Shown in pieces: positions 15,209 to 22,858 of a stretch of 56,254 nt of DNA. The position numbers were made by a program, and so were the translations under genes. Under the pieces are notes generated by a model. The model saw only the letters and a list, made by a program, of their open reading frames with translations. It did not search any database and was not told where the DNA came from. The stretch is from Lachnospiraceae bacterium (GTDB taxonomy: Bacteria; Bacillota; Clostridia; Lachnospirales; Lachnospiraceae), in NCBI GenBank assembly GCA_017619635.1, contig JAFZRZ010000048.1, positions 1 to 56,254 of the forward strand, written 5' to 3'. The first letter of the stretch is position 1. The number at the start of each line of letters is the position of its first letter.

Positions 15209-16492
15209 CTAATCCCTTTCTGCTTCATCTATTGCTTTACCAATATCGCTTCTCATGTATTTATTATCAAATGCGACCCACTTTGTGGCTTCATAGGCTT
15301 TTGCTCTGGCCTCTTTAAGGTCTTTACCTACAGCAGTCACGCCTAATACTCTACCACCATTTGTCACTATTTGTCCATTACTTTCCTTTGTGCCGGCATG
15401 GAAACAGTAGTAATCCTCTTTGCCTTCAAAGTTCTCAAGGCCTGTTATAACCTTGCCTTTTTCATAAGAAACAGGATATCCCTCACTTGCAAGCACAACA
15501 CATACTGCCGCATTGTCCTCAAACTGAAGATCTATCTTATCAAGTGTTCCGTCTATGCATGCATCAACAACATCCATTATATCGTTTTTCTGTCTGCATA
15601 AAACAACCTGTGCCTCGGGATCTCCGAAACGCGCATTGTATTCAAGGACTCTGGGACCTATTTCGGTTAACATAAGTCCAAAGAAGATGATCCCCTTAAA
15701 CGGTCTTCCTTCTGCAGCCATAGCATCAACTGTGGGCTGGTATATATATTTCTGACAGAAATCATCAACCTCTTTTGTATAGAAAGGACTGGGTGAGAAG
15801 TTTCCCATGCCTCCTGTGTTAAGACCCTGATCTCCGTCAAGGGCTCTCTTGTGATCCTGAGCGGATGTCATTGTCTTTATGGTCTTTCCGTCAACGTATG
15901 AGAGAACCGAAACCTCTCTGCCTGTCATAAACTCTTCAACGACCATCTTGTTTCCTGAATCGCCGAAATGCTTATCCAGCATTATCTCTTTTACTCCCGC
16001 TTTTGCTTCTTCAAGTGTGTTGCAGATAAGAACACCTTTTCCGAGTGCAAGTCCGTCTGCTTTAAGTACTATCGGCATGTCAACAGTCTCGAGATATTTA
16101 AGAGCCTTATCAGCATCATCAAATGTCTCATAAGCTGCTGTAGGTATGTTGTATTTCTTCATAAGATCCTTTGAGAAAGCTTTACTTCCTTCAAGGATAG
16201 CCGCATTCTTTCTTGGTCCGAAAGTCCTGAAGCCTTCAGCTTCCAGAATATCAACAAGTCCGCCTACAAGTGGATCATCCGGAGCCACAAACACAAGATC
16301 AGGATTCACTTTCTTTGCATATGCCACGATCTTGTCAAACTCCATTGCTCCAATGGACGTGTCGCATTCTGCGATCTGAGCGATACCGGCATTACCCGGA
16401 ACGCAATATATCTTATCAACTCTCTTACTCTTTTTCATGCTTACGGCTATGGCATGCTCTCTTCCGCCGCCGCCAATTATCAGTACTTTCAC
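15209..16492 (-). CDS. purD: Phosphoribosylamine-glycine ligase (GARS)
   Basis: Second step of purine synthesis: joins glycine to phosphoribosylamine using ATP. About 427 residues with an N-terminal VLIIGGGGREHAI nucleotide-binding loop and an ATP-grasp core (LKADGLALGKGV, EEFMTGREVSVL, LEYNARFGDPEAQ). The start is GTG at 16492, chosen because GGAGG lies 5 nt upstream and the family begins at KVLIIGGG; an ATG 7 codons earlier would place the ribosome site inside the gene. It follows purN by 22 bp. Confidence 0.95.
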   Translation of the reverse strand: MKVLIIGGGGREHAIAVSMKKSKRVDKIYCVPGNAGIAQIAECDTSIGAMEFDKIVAYAKKVNPDLVFVAPDDPLVGGLVDILEAEGFRTFGPRKNAAILEGSKAFSKDLMKKYNIPTAAYETFDDADKALKYLETVDMPIVLKADGLALGKGVLICNTLEEAKAGVKEIMLDKHFGDSGNKMVVEEFMTGREVSVLSYVDGKTIKTMTSAQDHKRALDGDQGLNTGGMGNFSPSPFYTKEVDDFCQKYIYQPTVDAMAAEGRPFKGIIFFGLMLTEIGPRVLEYNARFGDPEAQVVLCRQKNDIMDVVDACIDGTLDKIDLQFEDNAAVCVVLASEGYPVSYEKGKVITGLENFEGKEDYYCFHAGTKESNGQIVTNGGRVLGVTAVGKDLKEARAKAYEATKWVAFDNKYMRSDIGKAIDEAERD

Positions 16493-16514
16493 TTGAACCT
16501 CCATGATACACACT

Positions 16515-17144
16515 TTAACTGTTCTTTATTGATACTTTTCCGTCTGTTACTTCAAGTCTGTTGTTAGCAAAAAGATCGATCGCTTTCGGAAGGATCTCCC
16601 ATTCTGCCTGTTCCATGACTCTTTGCTGCAATACTTTCGGGGTGTCATCCGGCATGACTTCCACTGCTTTTTGTAAGATTATGGGACCGGTATCGGTTCC
16701 CTCATCCACAAAGTGTGCCGTCGCACCTGTGACTTTGACACCTCTTGCAAGTACAGCCTCATGGACCTTGAGTCCATAATAACCTTTACCGCAAAATGAC
16801 GGTATGAGTGACGGATGTATATTTATTATCTTGTCTTTAAATTCCTTAACAAACTCTTCGGGTATGTTAACAAGAAATCCTGCCAGTACAACGAGTCCCG
16901 GATTCCATGCTTTTACGGTTTCCAAAAGAGCTTTGTTAAACTCCTGTCTTGTCTCAAAATCCTTTGGAGAAACAACCTTTGCATCAATTCCGGCGTTCTG
17001 TGCTCTGTCTATCGCCTTGACACCGTAATTGTTTGATATCACACCTGCGATCCTTACGCCTGTGATCTCTCCCGATCCAACCTTGTCTATTATGGCCTGG
17101 AGGTTTGTGCCTCCTCCCGAAACACAGACAACAATATCTAACAT
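16515..17144 (-). CDS. purN: Phosphoribosylglycinamide formyltransferase
   Basis: 209 residues. Transfers a formyl group from 10-formyl-THF to GAR. The N-terminus [16 protein letters not shown] binds the phosphate, [18 protein letters not shown] holds the catalytic Asn/His region, and [16 protein letters not shown] the active-site Asp. The ATG overlaps the last bases of purM by 7 bp, so translation is probably coupled. Confidence 0.96.
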   Translation of the reverse strand: MLDIVVCVSGGGTNLQAIIDKVGSGEITGVRIAGVISNNYGVKAIDRAQNAGIDAKVVSPKDFETRQEFNKALLETVKAWNPGLVVLAGFLVNIPEEFVKEFKDKIINIHPSLIPSFCGKGYYGLKVHEAVLARGVKVTGATAHFVDEGTDTGPIILQKAVEVMPDDTPKVLQQRVMEQAEWEILPKAIDLFANNRLEVTDGKVSIKNS

Positions 17145-18163
17145 AAGGTCACTCCCTTTTCTCCATCTGTTATCTCACCTACAACGTAAGGCTTGTCACC
17201 TGCTGATGCAAATGCTTCCATTGCTTTGTCAACATCGGCTTTATCAACAGCTATCACCATTCCGAGTCCCATATTGAAGGTATTGTACATCATATCCTCA
17301 TCAAGGTCGGCTTTATTCTTCATCAGTGTGAAGATCGGAGGAACAGGATATGAATCCTTTTTGATAACGGCACGTGTTCCCTCTTTTAACATACGGGGAA
17401 CGTTCTCATAAAATCCACCGCCAGTGATATGACTGCAGGCTTTTAACTTGACTCCTGCATCAGCAGCTGCCTTTAAGGCTTTTACATATATCCTGGTGGG
17501 CTCTATGAGCACATCACCGAGCTTGCCACCCAGTTCCTCATAATATGTATCCAAGCTTTCCTTGGTCATTTCAAACACTTTACGCACAAGCGAGAATCCG
17601 TTACTGTGAACACCGCTTGATGCAAGACCGATAAGAACATCGCCTGCTTTAAGATCGTTACCTGTTATGATATCCTTCTCATCAACGATACCAACAGCAA
17701 ATCCGGCCAGATCGTATTCATCCTCAGGCATGAGTCCGGGATGTTCAGCAGTCTCTCCTCCTATAAGAGCACATCCTGCCTGCTTGCAACCTTCAGCCAC
17801 ACCCTTAACGATGGCTGCTATCTTTTCGGGATAGTTCTTTCCGCATGCTATATAATCCAGGAAAAACAAAGGCTCACCGCCACCGCAGACTATATCGTTC
17901 ACACACATGGCAACAGCATCGATACCGATGGTGTCATGCTTGTCCATTAAAAATGCGAGCTTTACTTTCGTTCCGCATCCGTCTGTTCCGGATACCAGTG
18001 TGGGCTTTTCCATTGATTTAAACTTCTCCATGGAAAATGCTCCGGCAAATCCTCCCAGTCCGCCGATAACCTCGGGTCTGTTTGTCTCTTTGACAAATCC
18101 CTTGATCAGCTCAACCGACTTGTAGCCTGCTTCAATATCAACTCCGGCCTTTTTGTAATCCAT
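17138..18163 (-). CDS. purM: Phosphoribosylformylglycinamidine cyclo-ligase (AIRS)
   Basis: 341 residues, the usual PurM length. Closes the imidazole ring of AIR using ATP. It starts [20 protein letters not shown] and carries the ATP-site motif [13 protein letters not shown], plus [18 protein letters not shown] and [18 protein letters not shown] sequence ([13 protein letters not shown]). It lies between purE and purN, with 19 bp to purE. Confidence 0.97.
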   Translation of the reverse strand: MDYKKAGVDIEAGYKSVELIKGFVKETNRPEVIGGLGGFAGAFSMEKFKSMEKPTLVSGTDGCGTKVKLAFLMDKHDTIGIDAVAMCVNDIVCGGGEPLFFLDYIACGKNYPEKIAAIVKGVAEGCKQAGCALIGGETAEHPGLMPEDEYDLAGFAVGIVDEKDIITGNDLKAGDVLIGLASSGVHSNGFSLVRKVFEMTKESLDTYYEELGGKLGDVLIEPTRIYVKALKAAADAGVKLKACSHITGGGFYENVPRMLKEGTRAVIKKDSYPVPPIFTLMKNKADLDEDMMYNTFNMGLGMVIAVDKADVDKAMEAFASAGDKPYVVGEITDGEKGVTLC

Positions 18164-18182
18164 AATCGTCTCCTTTGATCAT

Positions 18183-18689
18183 TTATTTGTTGTAATTCTT
18201 GTATCCGACTTCAGAAAGCTTGGCGTCCTTTGCTCCGACCTGCTCTCTCAATTCTTCTTTATAATCTTTAAGCTTCTTTAACAGAGCCTTGTCAGATGTG
18301 GCAAGGATCTTCGCGGCAAGTATACCTGCATTTGCTCCTCCGCCTATTGCTACCGTAGCTACCGGTATACCGCTTGGCATCTGAACGATGGAGTAAAGAG
18401 AATCCTTTCCTCCAAGGCTTGTCGTATGCATAGGAACACCGATTACCGGAAGCGGGAAGATAGCTGCGCACATTCCCGGCAGATGAGCTGCCATTCCTGC
18501 ACCTGCGATTATGACCTTATATCCTCTCTCCTCGGCATTGTTCGCATAGTTAAAGAACTCCTGCGGCTCTCTGTGTGCCGATATAATATTCATATCATAT
18601 GTGATACCGAACCTGTCTAACATCTCCGCTGCTTTGGACATTACAGCCATGTCCGAATCACTTCCCATTACTATTCCAACCTGTGGCAT
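18183..18689 (-). CDS. purE: N5-carboxyaminoimidazole ribonucleotide mutase
   Basis: 168 residues. Class I PurE moves the carboxyl group from N5-CAIR to CAIR. The signature VGIVMGSDSDMAVM opens the protein and IISAHREPQEFFNYA holds the catalytic His; GAGMAAHLPGMCAA forms the active-site loop. No purK is nearby. GGAGAG precedes the ATG. It starts 45 bp after the peptidase gene, with no clear promoter or purine riboswitch in that gap. Confidence 0.95.
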   Translation of the reverse strand: MPQVGIVMGSDSDMAVMSKAAEMLDRFGITYDMNIISAHREPQEFFNYANNAEERGYKVIIAGAGMAAHLPGMCAAIFPLPVIGVPMHTTSLGGKDSLYSIVQMPSGIPVATVAIGGGANAGILAAKILATSDKALLKKLKDYKEELREQVGAKDAKLSEVGYKNYNK

Positions 18690-18734
18690 AATACTCTCCT
18701 TTCGTAACCTTTGCTTATGTTTCCCCTGTTATGA

Positions 18735-20837
18735 TCACATCCCGTCAAGCGGGACATTAAGTTGTTCAGTTCCTTTAAGCACAAATCTTCCTTCTCTTAT
18801 GATGCTTATCTCTTCACCGTCTTTTGTCACAGCCTCTACACTTCCCAGTTCATCATACGGAATGGTTATGTCTGTGTGACAGTTCAAATATGCCGCCGAA
18901 GGATCCTCGTTTCTCTTAGCCGAAAAGCTGTTTTCCTTGGCTATGATCTTCTTGCCGTCAGGATTGAATGTCTCAACATCCTCCTCGTGTGAGTAACATG
19001 TATCGCCCACAGCAAAATGAGGCCCTGTCTTCTCGGCAATAAGTATTGGCATGATCTTTTCTAGTGAATACTTTTTAATGACACTGTATGCCAGGGTGTT
19101 CGTACCTATGGCAAACTCTCCTATCGGAAGAGTCTCGTGATTGAATAAAAGATAAGTATCAAGGAATTTTTTGCATGCTTCTTCATCCTCATAATTCCCA
19201 CAGTTTATATTATCTATTATTCCGTCCTTAAATTCCAGTGTCAAATCGACGAATTGAATGCCATTTAGATACACTTCTTTGACATGTAGGATACCTTGTG
19301 TGCCCTCAAGTTTGGGGGATGTGAAAACTTCTCCTACAGGTATGTTCACGTCAGCCACACAGTTCTCGAATTTGGTCTCTTTGTCAGCATTTGTTATGTC
19401 AACCAATTTGACATTTATATCCGTCCTGTTTCCGTTCATTCCAACGATATGGACATGATCGGCTTTATCAAGTTCATCTATGATCTTTTGCTGTATATCC
19501 CTGTACAGCTCATAGTTTAATGTGTTGATCCCGATGGTCTCTTTGAATATATCCTCAAAATCCTCACCGATCGCAGGTGTGGGGAATGCTATTATCGTAA
19601 AGCTTCTCTCCTCGCCCTTCACATATCTGTTAAGGATCTCTCCCGCTCTTGAAGTGTAGCGTGTGAGCAGTTTCTTTGTATCGGCATCAAGAGTGGTCTT
19701 CTCCTCTTTATCTACCGGTGCAAAGGCTTTCTCACCAAAGCCTTCTATGCATGCAGGTCCGCCGTACACACCTGCCTCTTCCTTTATCTTTTCAAGACTG
19801 TCTCTGTAACATTCGAGCTTTCTTTCCATGAAACCATGATCAAAATATAAAACCTTGTCATGTTCATGATCGTATTCAAACTGCCTGTTAACAGATGTGC
19901 TCTCTATACCTCTTTTGATCACACTCCTGCCAAGCATGAAACTCGGAGTTGAATAATGGATTATGGCTTCAAGTCCTATCTCTCTAAAGTTCTTAACAGC
20001 CTGTCTTACCACTCTCTCAAAGCCCAGGAAATATCGTATCTCCACAGTCTTTTTAATGCTTATGTCTTTTCCTGTTGCAACAAATCCTTTTCTGTAACCT
20101 TCAGTGAACGTATCAGCCATAAGCTTTATATCTTCATCACTGAGTGTGGCCATATATGTGGCCATCGAAAGCTCAACATCAGATATATATTCGCCGTAGT
20201 CATACAGGTAATCACTGTCTGAAAGATCGCCTTCCATTACTATGGATTTTGGAAGGCTCTCAGTATCAGCAAAACTCTTTTTTAGAGAATCCTCGAGCAT
20301 AAGATCGAGATAATCATATGCAAATGCCCTGTAAGCCTCTTTTATTTCAACAGCCTTTGGTGCTTCTTCATTCTCCTGTTTTGCACCTACAAACATGCCG
20401 TATATCTCAAGGAACAGTTCCTCTCTTATGAGTACCTGCTGAATATCACCGCTGTATGCATAAATTATGCACGATCTCAATTCAGCATAAACAGCAGAGA
20501 GTATCTGACCTGTCTCCTTCCCCAGTCGCCTTACGGCATAGGAAGGATTAAGATAGCTGTTCTCATAATACTTTTGCTTGAGTTCGATATACAGATCCTT
20601 GTTTGTCTTTATCCTCCTGCTTATAGGAGCTTTGAAATAGAATCCTCCCAAGACATCCGTCAGAATATCATCCACAGAACGCAAAAACAGAGCTACCTGA
20701 TTGAAGTAGGGATAATACCTGTCATCCGTCTCACATTTGTCACAGACGGAACGTATCCTTTCAATCGCCAGCTCATGTCTTTCTTTCAAATATTCATATG
20801 TATCTTCATCCAAATTCATCTTGAAGCTGTAGTTCAT
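18735..20837 (-). CDS. M29-like metallo-aminopeptidase with ~350-aa N-terminal extension
   Basis: 700 residues from the ATG at 20837, chosen for GGAG 6 nt upstream; it begins 1 bp after the preceding stop. Residues ~420-700 match the M29 (AmpS/AmpT) catalytic half, with all candidate metal ligands visible: Glu in PVGEVFTSP, Glu in PIGEFAIGTN, His in TGPHFAVGD, Tyr in DTCYSHEED, and His/Asp in LNCHTDITIP. M29 enzymes are about 410 residues, so the first ~350, which are helical and charged, are extra and unrecognised. It probably removes N-terminal amino acids from peptides in the cytoplasm. It lies between pyrE and purE, which is unexpected. Confidence 0.8.
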   Translation of the reverse strand: MNYSFKMNLDEDTYEYLKERHELAIERIRSVCDKCETDDRYYPYFNQVALFLRSVDDILTDVLGGFYFKAPISRRIKTNKDLYIELKQKYYENSYLNPSYAVRRLGKETGQILSAVYAELRSCIIYAYSGDIQQVLIREELFLEIYGMFVGAKQENEEAPKAVEIKEAYRAFAYDYLDLMLEDSLKKSFADTESLPKSIVMEGDLSDSDYLYDYGEYISDVELSMATYMATLSDEDIKLMADTFTEGYRKGFVATGKDISIKKTVEIRYFLGFERVVRQAVKNFREIGLEAIIHYSTPSFMLGRSVIKRGIESTSVNRQFEYDHEHDKVLYFDHGFMERKLECYRDSLEKIKEEAGVYGGPACIEGFGEKAFAPVDKEEKTTLDADTKKLLTRYTSRAGEILNRYVKGEERSFTIIAFPTPAIGEDFEDIFKETIGINTLNYELYRDIQQKIIDELDKADHVHIVGMNGNRTDINVKLVDITNADKETKFENCVADVNIPVGEVFTSPKLEGTQGILHVKEVYLNGIQFVDLTLEFKDGIIDNINCGNYEDEEACKKFLDTYLLFNHETLPIGEFAIGTNTLAYSVIKKYSLEKIMPILIAEKTGPHFAVGDTCYSHEEDVETFNPDGKKIIAKENSFSAKRNEDPSAAYLNCHTDITIPYDELGSVEAVTKDGEEISIIREGRFVLKGTEQLNVPLDGM

Positions 20838-20838
20838 A

Positions 20839-21156
20839 TCACACTCCATATGCACCAGCGTACAGTACAAAACTCACCCCTAAAAGAGCCATGATATTAA
20901 GCACGATCCCGATATACGAGAAGAGATGGAACTCATCCGGTTTTGCTTTGGAAATATATCCAAGGATAAGTCCGACCGTCGAAAACAGAAGTATCATCAC
21001 TCCCGTCCCCCCTAATCGTTCGGTAGCGATACCTCCTATCTTGTATGTCCTGTATATGGCTATTATAAGTGACGCAACAGCTATCACTCCGAGTACCGAG
21101 GACATAACGGCCTGTACAGAATGCTTTTTATCTGTAAAAATATATTTTCCAGCCAT
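20839..21156 (-). CDS. Small three-helix membrane protein
   Basis: 105 residues with three hydrophobic segments (AVMSSVLGVIAVASLIIAIY, VMILLFSTVGLILGYI and YIGIVLNIMALLGVSFVLY). It resembles the DUF6142-type small membrane proteins of Clostridia, but I am not sure of the family. It begins 3 bp after pyrE and stops 1 bp before the M29 peptidase start, so the three are probably co-translated. No function is assigned. Confidence 0.75.
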   Translation of the reverse strand: MAGKYIFTDKKHSVQAVMSSVLGVIAVASLIIAIYRTYKIGGIATERLGGTGVMILLFSTVGLILGYISKAKPDEFHLFSYIGIVLNIMALLGVSFVLYAGAYGV

Positions 21157-21159
21157 AGA

Positions 21160-21822
21160 TTATGATCTTACCCCATACATCTCATAATATGCATCTATAC
21201 GGCCTTTTAATTCATCATCTATGATCTTCTTCTCAACCAGATATTCAACAACCTCATCCATTGATACAATGGCTGCCGTATCAAAACCATACAGATCTTT
21301 GATCTCATCAAGCGCGCCTTTGTCGCCCTTTCCTTTTTCACATCTGTTTAGAGAAACCATCAGGCCAACGATTTTGACATCTCCCTGAGCCTTCACGATC
21401 GGAATGGTCTCTTCCATAGATTTTCCGGATGTTGTTACATCCTCGATAACAACGATCCTGTCACCGTCTTTTATGGGGCTTCCAAGCAGTATTCCGGCAT
21501 CACCGTGATCTTTTACCTCTTTTCTGTTTGAGCAGTATCTTATCTCTTTTCCGTAAAGCTTGCTGTATGCAATAGTCGTTGCGACAGAAAGCGGTATACC
21601 CTTATATGCGGGTCCAAAGAGAACATCAAAATCATCACCGTATTTGTCATGAATCGCCTTTGCATAGTACTCTCCGAGTTTTGAAAGCTGAGCACCTGTG
21701 ACATACAGTCCGGCATTCATGAAGAAAGGTGATTTCCTGCCACTCTTTAATGTGAAGTCACCAAACTTTAAAACTCCGCAATCCAACATAAAATCTACAA
21801 ATTCCTGCTTATAAGCTTCCAT
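21160..21822 (-). CDS. pyrE: Orotate phosphoribosyltransferase
   Basis: 220 residues from MEAYKQEFVDFML; the ATG at 21822 has AGGAAAG upstream, while an earlier in-frame ATG at 21846 has no ribosome site. Converts orotate and PRPP to OMP. The PRPP-binding motif is VIEDVTTSGKSMEET and the substrate loop KSPFFMNAG. It follows pyrF by 37 bp. Confidence 0.96.
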   Translation of the reverse strand: MEAYKQEFVDFMLDCGVLKFGDFTLKSGRKSPFFMNAGLYVTGAQLSKLGEYYAKAIHDKYGDDFDVLFGPAYKGIPLSVATTIAYSKLYGKEIRYCSNRKEVKDHGDAGILLGSPIKDGDRIVVIEDVTTSGKSMEETIPIVKAQGDVKIVGLMVSLNRCEKGKGDKGALDEIKDLYGFDTAAIVSMDEVVEYLVEKKIIDDELKGRIDAYYEMYGVRS

Positions 21823-21859
21823 AATACTTTCCTTTCGATCAAACATTTTCAGGATATCT

Positions 21860-22780
21860 TTATCCCAATGCCTGTGCTATATCTTCTTTCATTGCTTTTA
21901 CAGCTGCGAGTGCAGCCTCGGCATAACCTTCCTCACCAAATGACGCATACTGCTCCTGCTGGTAAGCTCCTATTATTCCTCTGCTTGAATTAACGATCGC
22001 TCCGAGTCCGTCCTTGTTAAAGAAGTGAACAAGGTCTTTGCCCTTACCTCCCTGTGCTCCGTAACCCGGTACAAGGATAAAGCTCTTTGGCATAACCTCA
22101 CGCATTATCTTTCCTTCTTCAGGATAAGTGGCACCAACAACGGCTCCTACATAAGAGTAATCATCTCCCATGCATTCTTCTGCCCATTCATTAACTTTTT
22201 TTCCGACAAGTTCAAAGAGTTTCTTATCCCCGATTAGTCTGTCCTGGAACTCACCGCTGCTTGGATTTGAAGTCTTAACAAGTACAAATATACCCTTCTT
22301 TTCTTCCTTACATACTTCTATGAAAGGCTTTACTCCGTCACTTCCAAGATAAGGATTTACAGTAACAAAATCCTCATCAAATCCTCTGCAGACTGTATCG
22401 CCTATCTTAACACCACCGAGATGTCCTATCGCATATGCTGTTGATGTCGAGCCTATGTCGCCTCTTTTGATATCTCCGATGACAACAAGACCTTTTTCCT
22501 TACAGTATCTTACCGTTTTATCAAAAGCCACAAGTCCCGGCAGTCCAAACTGTTCATACATCGCGATCTGCGGTTTTACTGCAGGTATGTATTCATATAT
22601 CGCATCCACTAAGCCTTTGTTGTATTCCCATATAGCCTCTGCTGCTGCTTCCAAACTCTCACCATGCTCTTTAATGGCTTTTTTCATTATGAAGCCGGGT
22701 ATGAGTTTCATTGTGGGATCTAATCCGACAACTATGGGAGCCTGTGTTTTTTTGATGTTTGCAATAAGTTTGTTGATCAT
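21860..22780 (-). CDS. pyrF: Orotidine 5'-phosphate decarboxylase (type 2)
   Basis: 306 residues, the longer type 2 PyrF found in actinobacteria and many Clostridia. Converts OMP to UMP. Substrate-binding VVGLDPTMKLIP lies near the N-terminus and the catalytic Lys/Asp network in VIGDIKRGDIGSTSTAY. It is the first gene of the long pyr-pur cluster and begins just after the nrdD terminator. AAAGGAG lies 13 nt before the ATG. Confidence 0.95.
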   Translation of the reverse strand: MINKLIANIKKTQAPIVVGLDPTMKLIPGFIMKKAIKEHGESLEAAAEAIWEYNKGLVDAIYEYIPAVKPQIAMYEQFGLPGLVAFDKTVRYCKEKGLVVIGDIKRGDIGSTSTAYAIGHLGGVKIGDTVCRGFDEDFVTVNPYLGSDGVKPFIEVCKEEKKGIFVLVKTSNPSSGEFQDRLIGDKKLFELVGKKVNEWAEECMGDDYSYVGAVVGATYPEEGKIMREVMPKSFILVPGYGAQGGKGKDLVHFFNKDGLGAIVNSSRGIIGAYQQEQYASFGEEGYAEAALAAVKAMKEDIAQALG

Positions 22781-22816
22781 TTGTCTAACTACTCTCCTTT
22801 ATATCTAAACCCCAGA

Positions 22817-22842
22817 AAAAGGCAAGCATATGCTTGCCTTTT
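22817..22842. terminator. Terminator between nrdD and pyrF
   Basis: A fully palindromic AAGGCAAGCATATGCTTGCC core with A and T runs on the flanks; on the minus strand it ends in CCTTTTTC. It follows nrdD by 17 bp. Confidence 0.8.
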
Positions 22843-22858
22843 AATGTATTGGAATCTG

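Noticed and set aside
18690..18734. Purine riboswitch or PurR control before purE
   Set aside because: The gap is only 45 bp and shows no aptamer or operator pattern.
22781..22816. PyrR attenuator before pyrF
   Set aside because: Only the nrdD terminator and a ribosome site fit in the gap; no antiterminator pairing or PyrR-binding loop was found.
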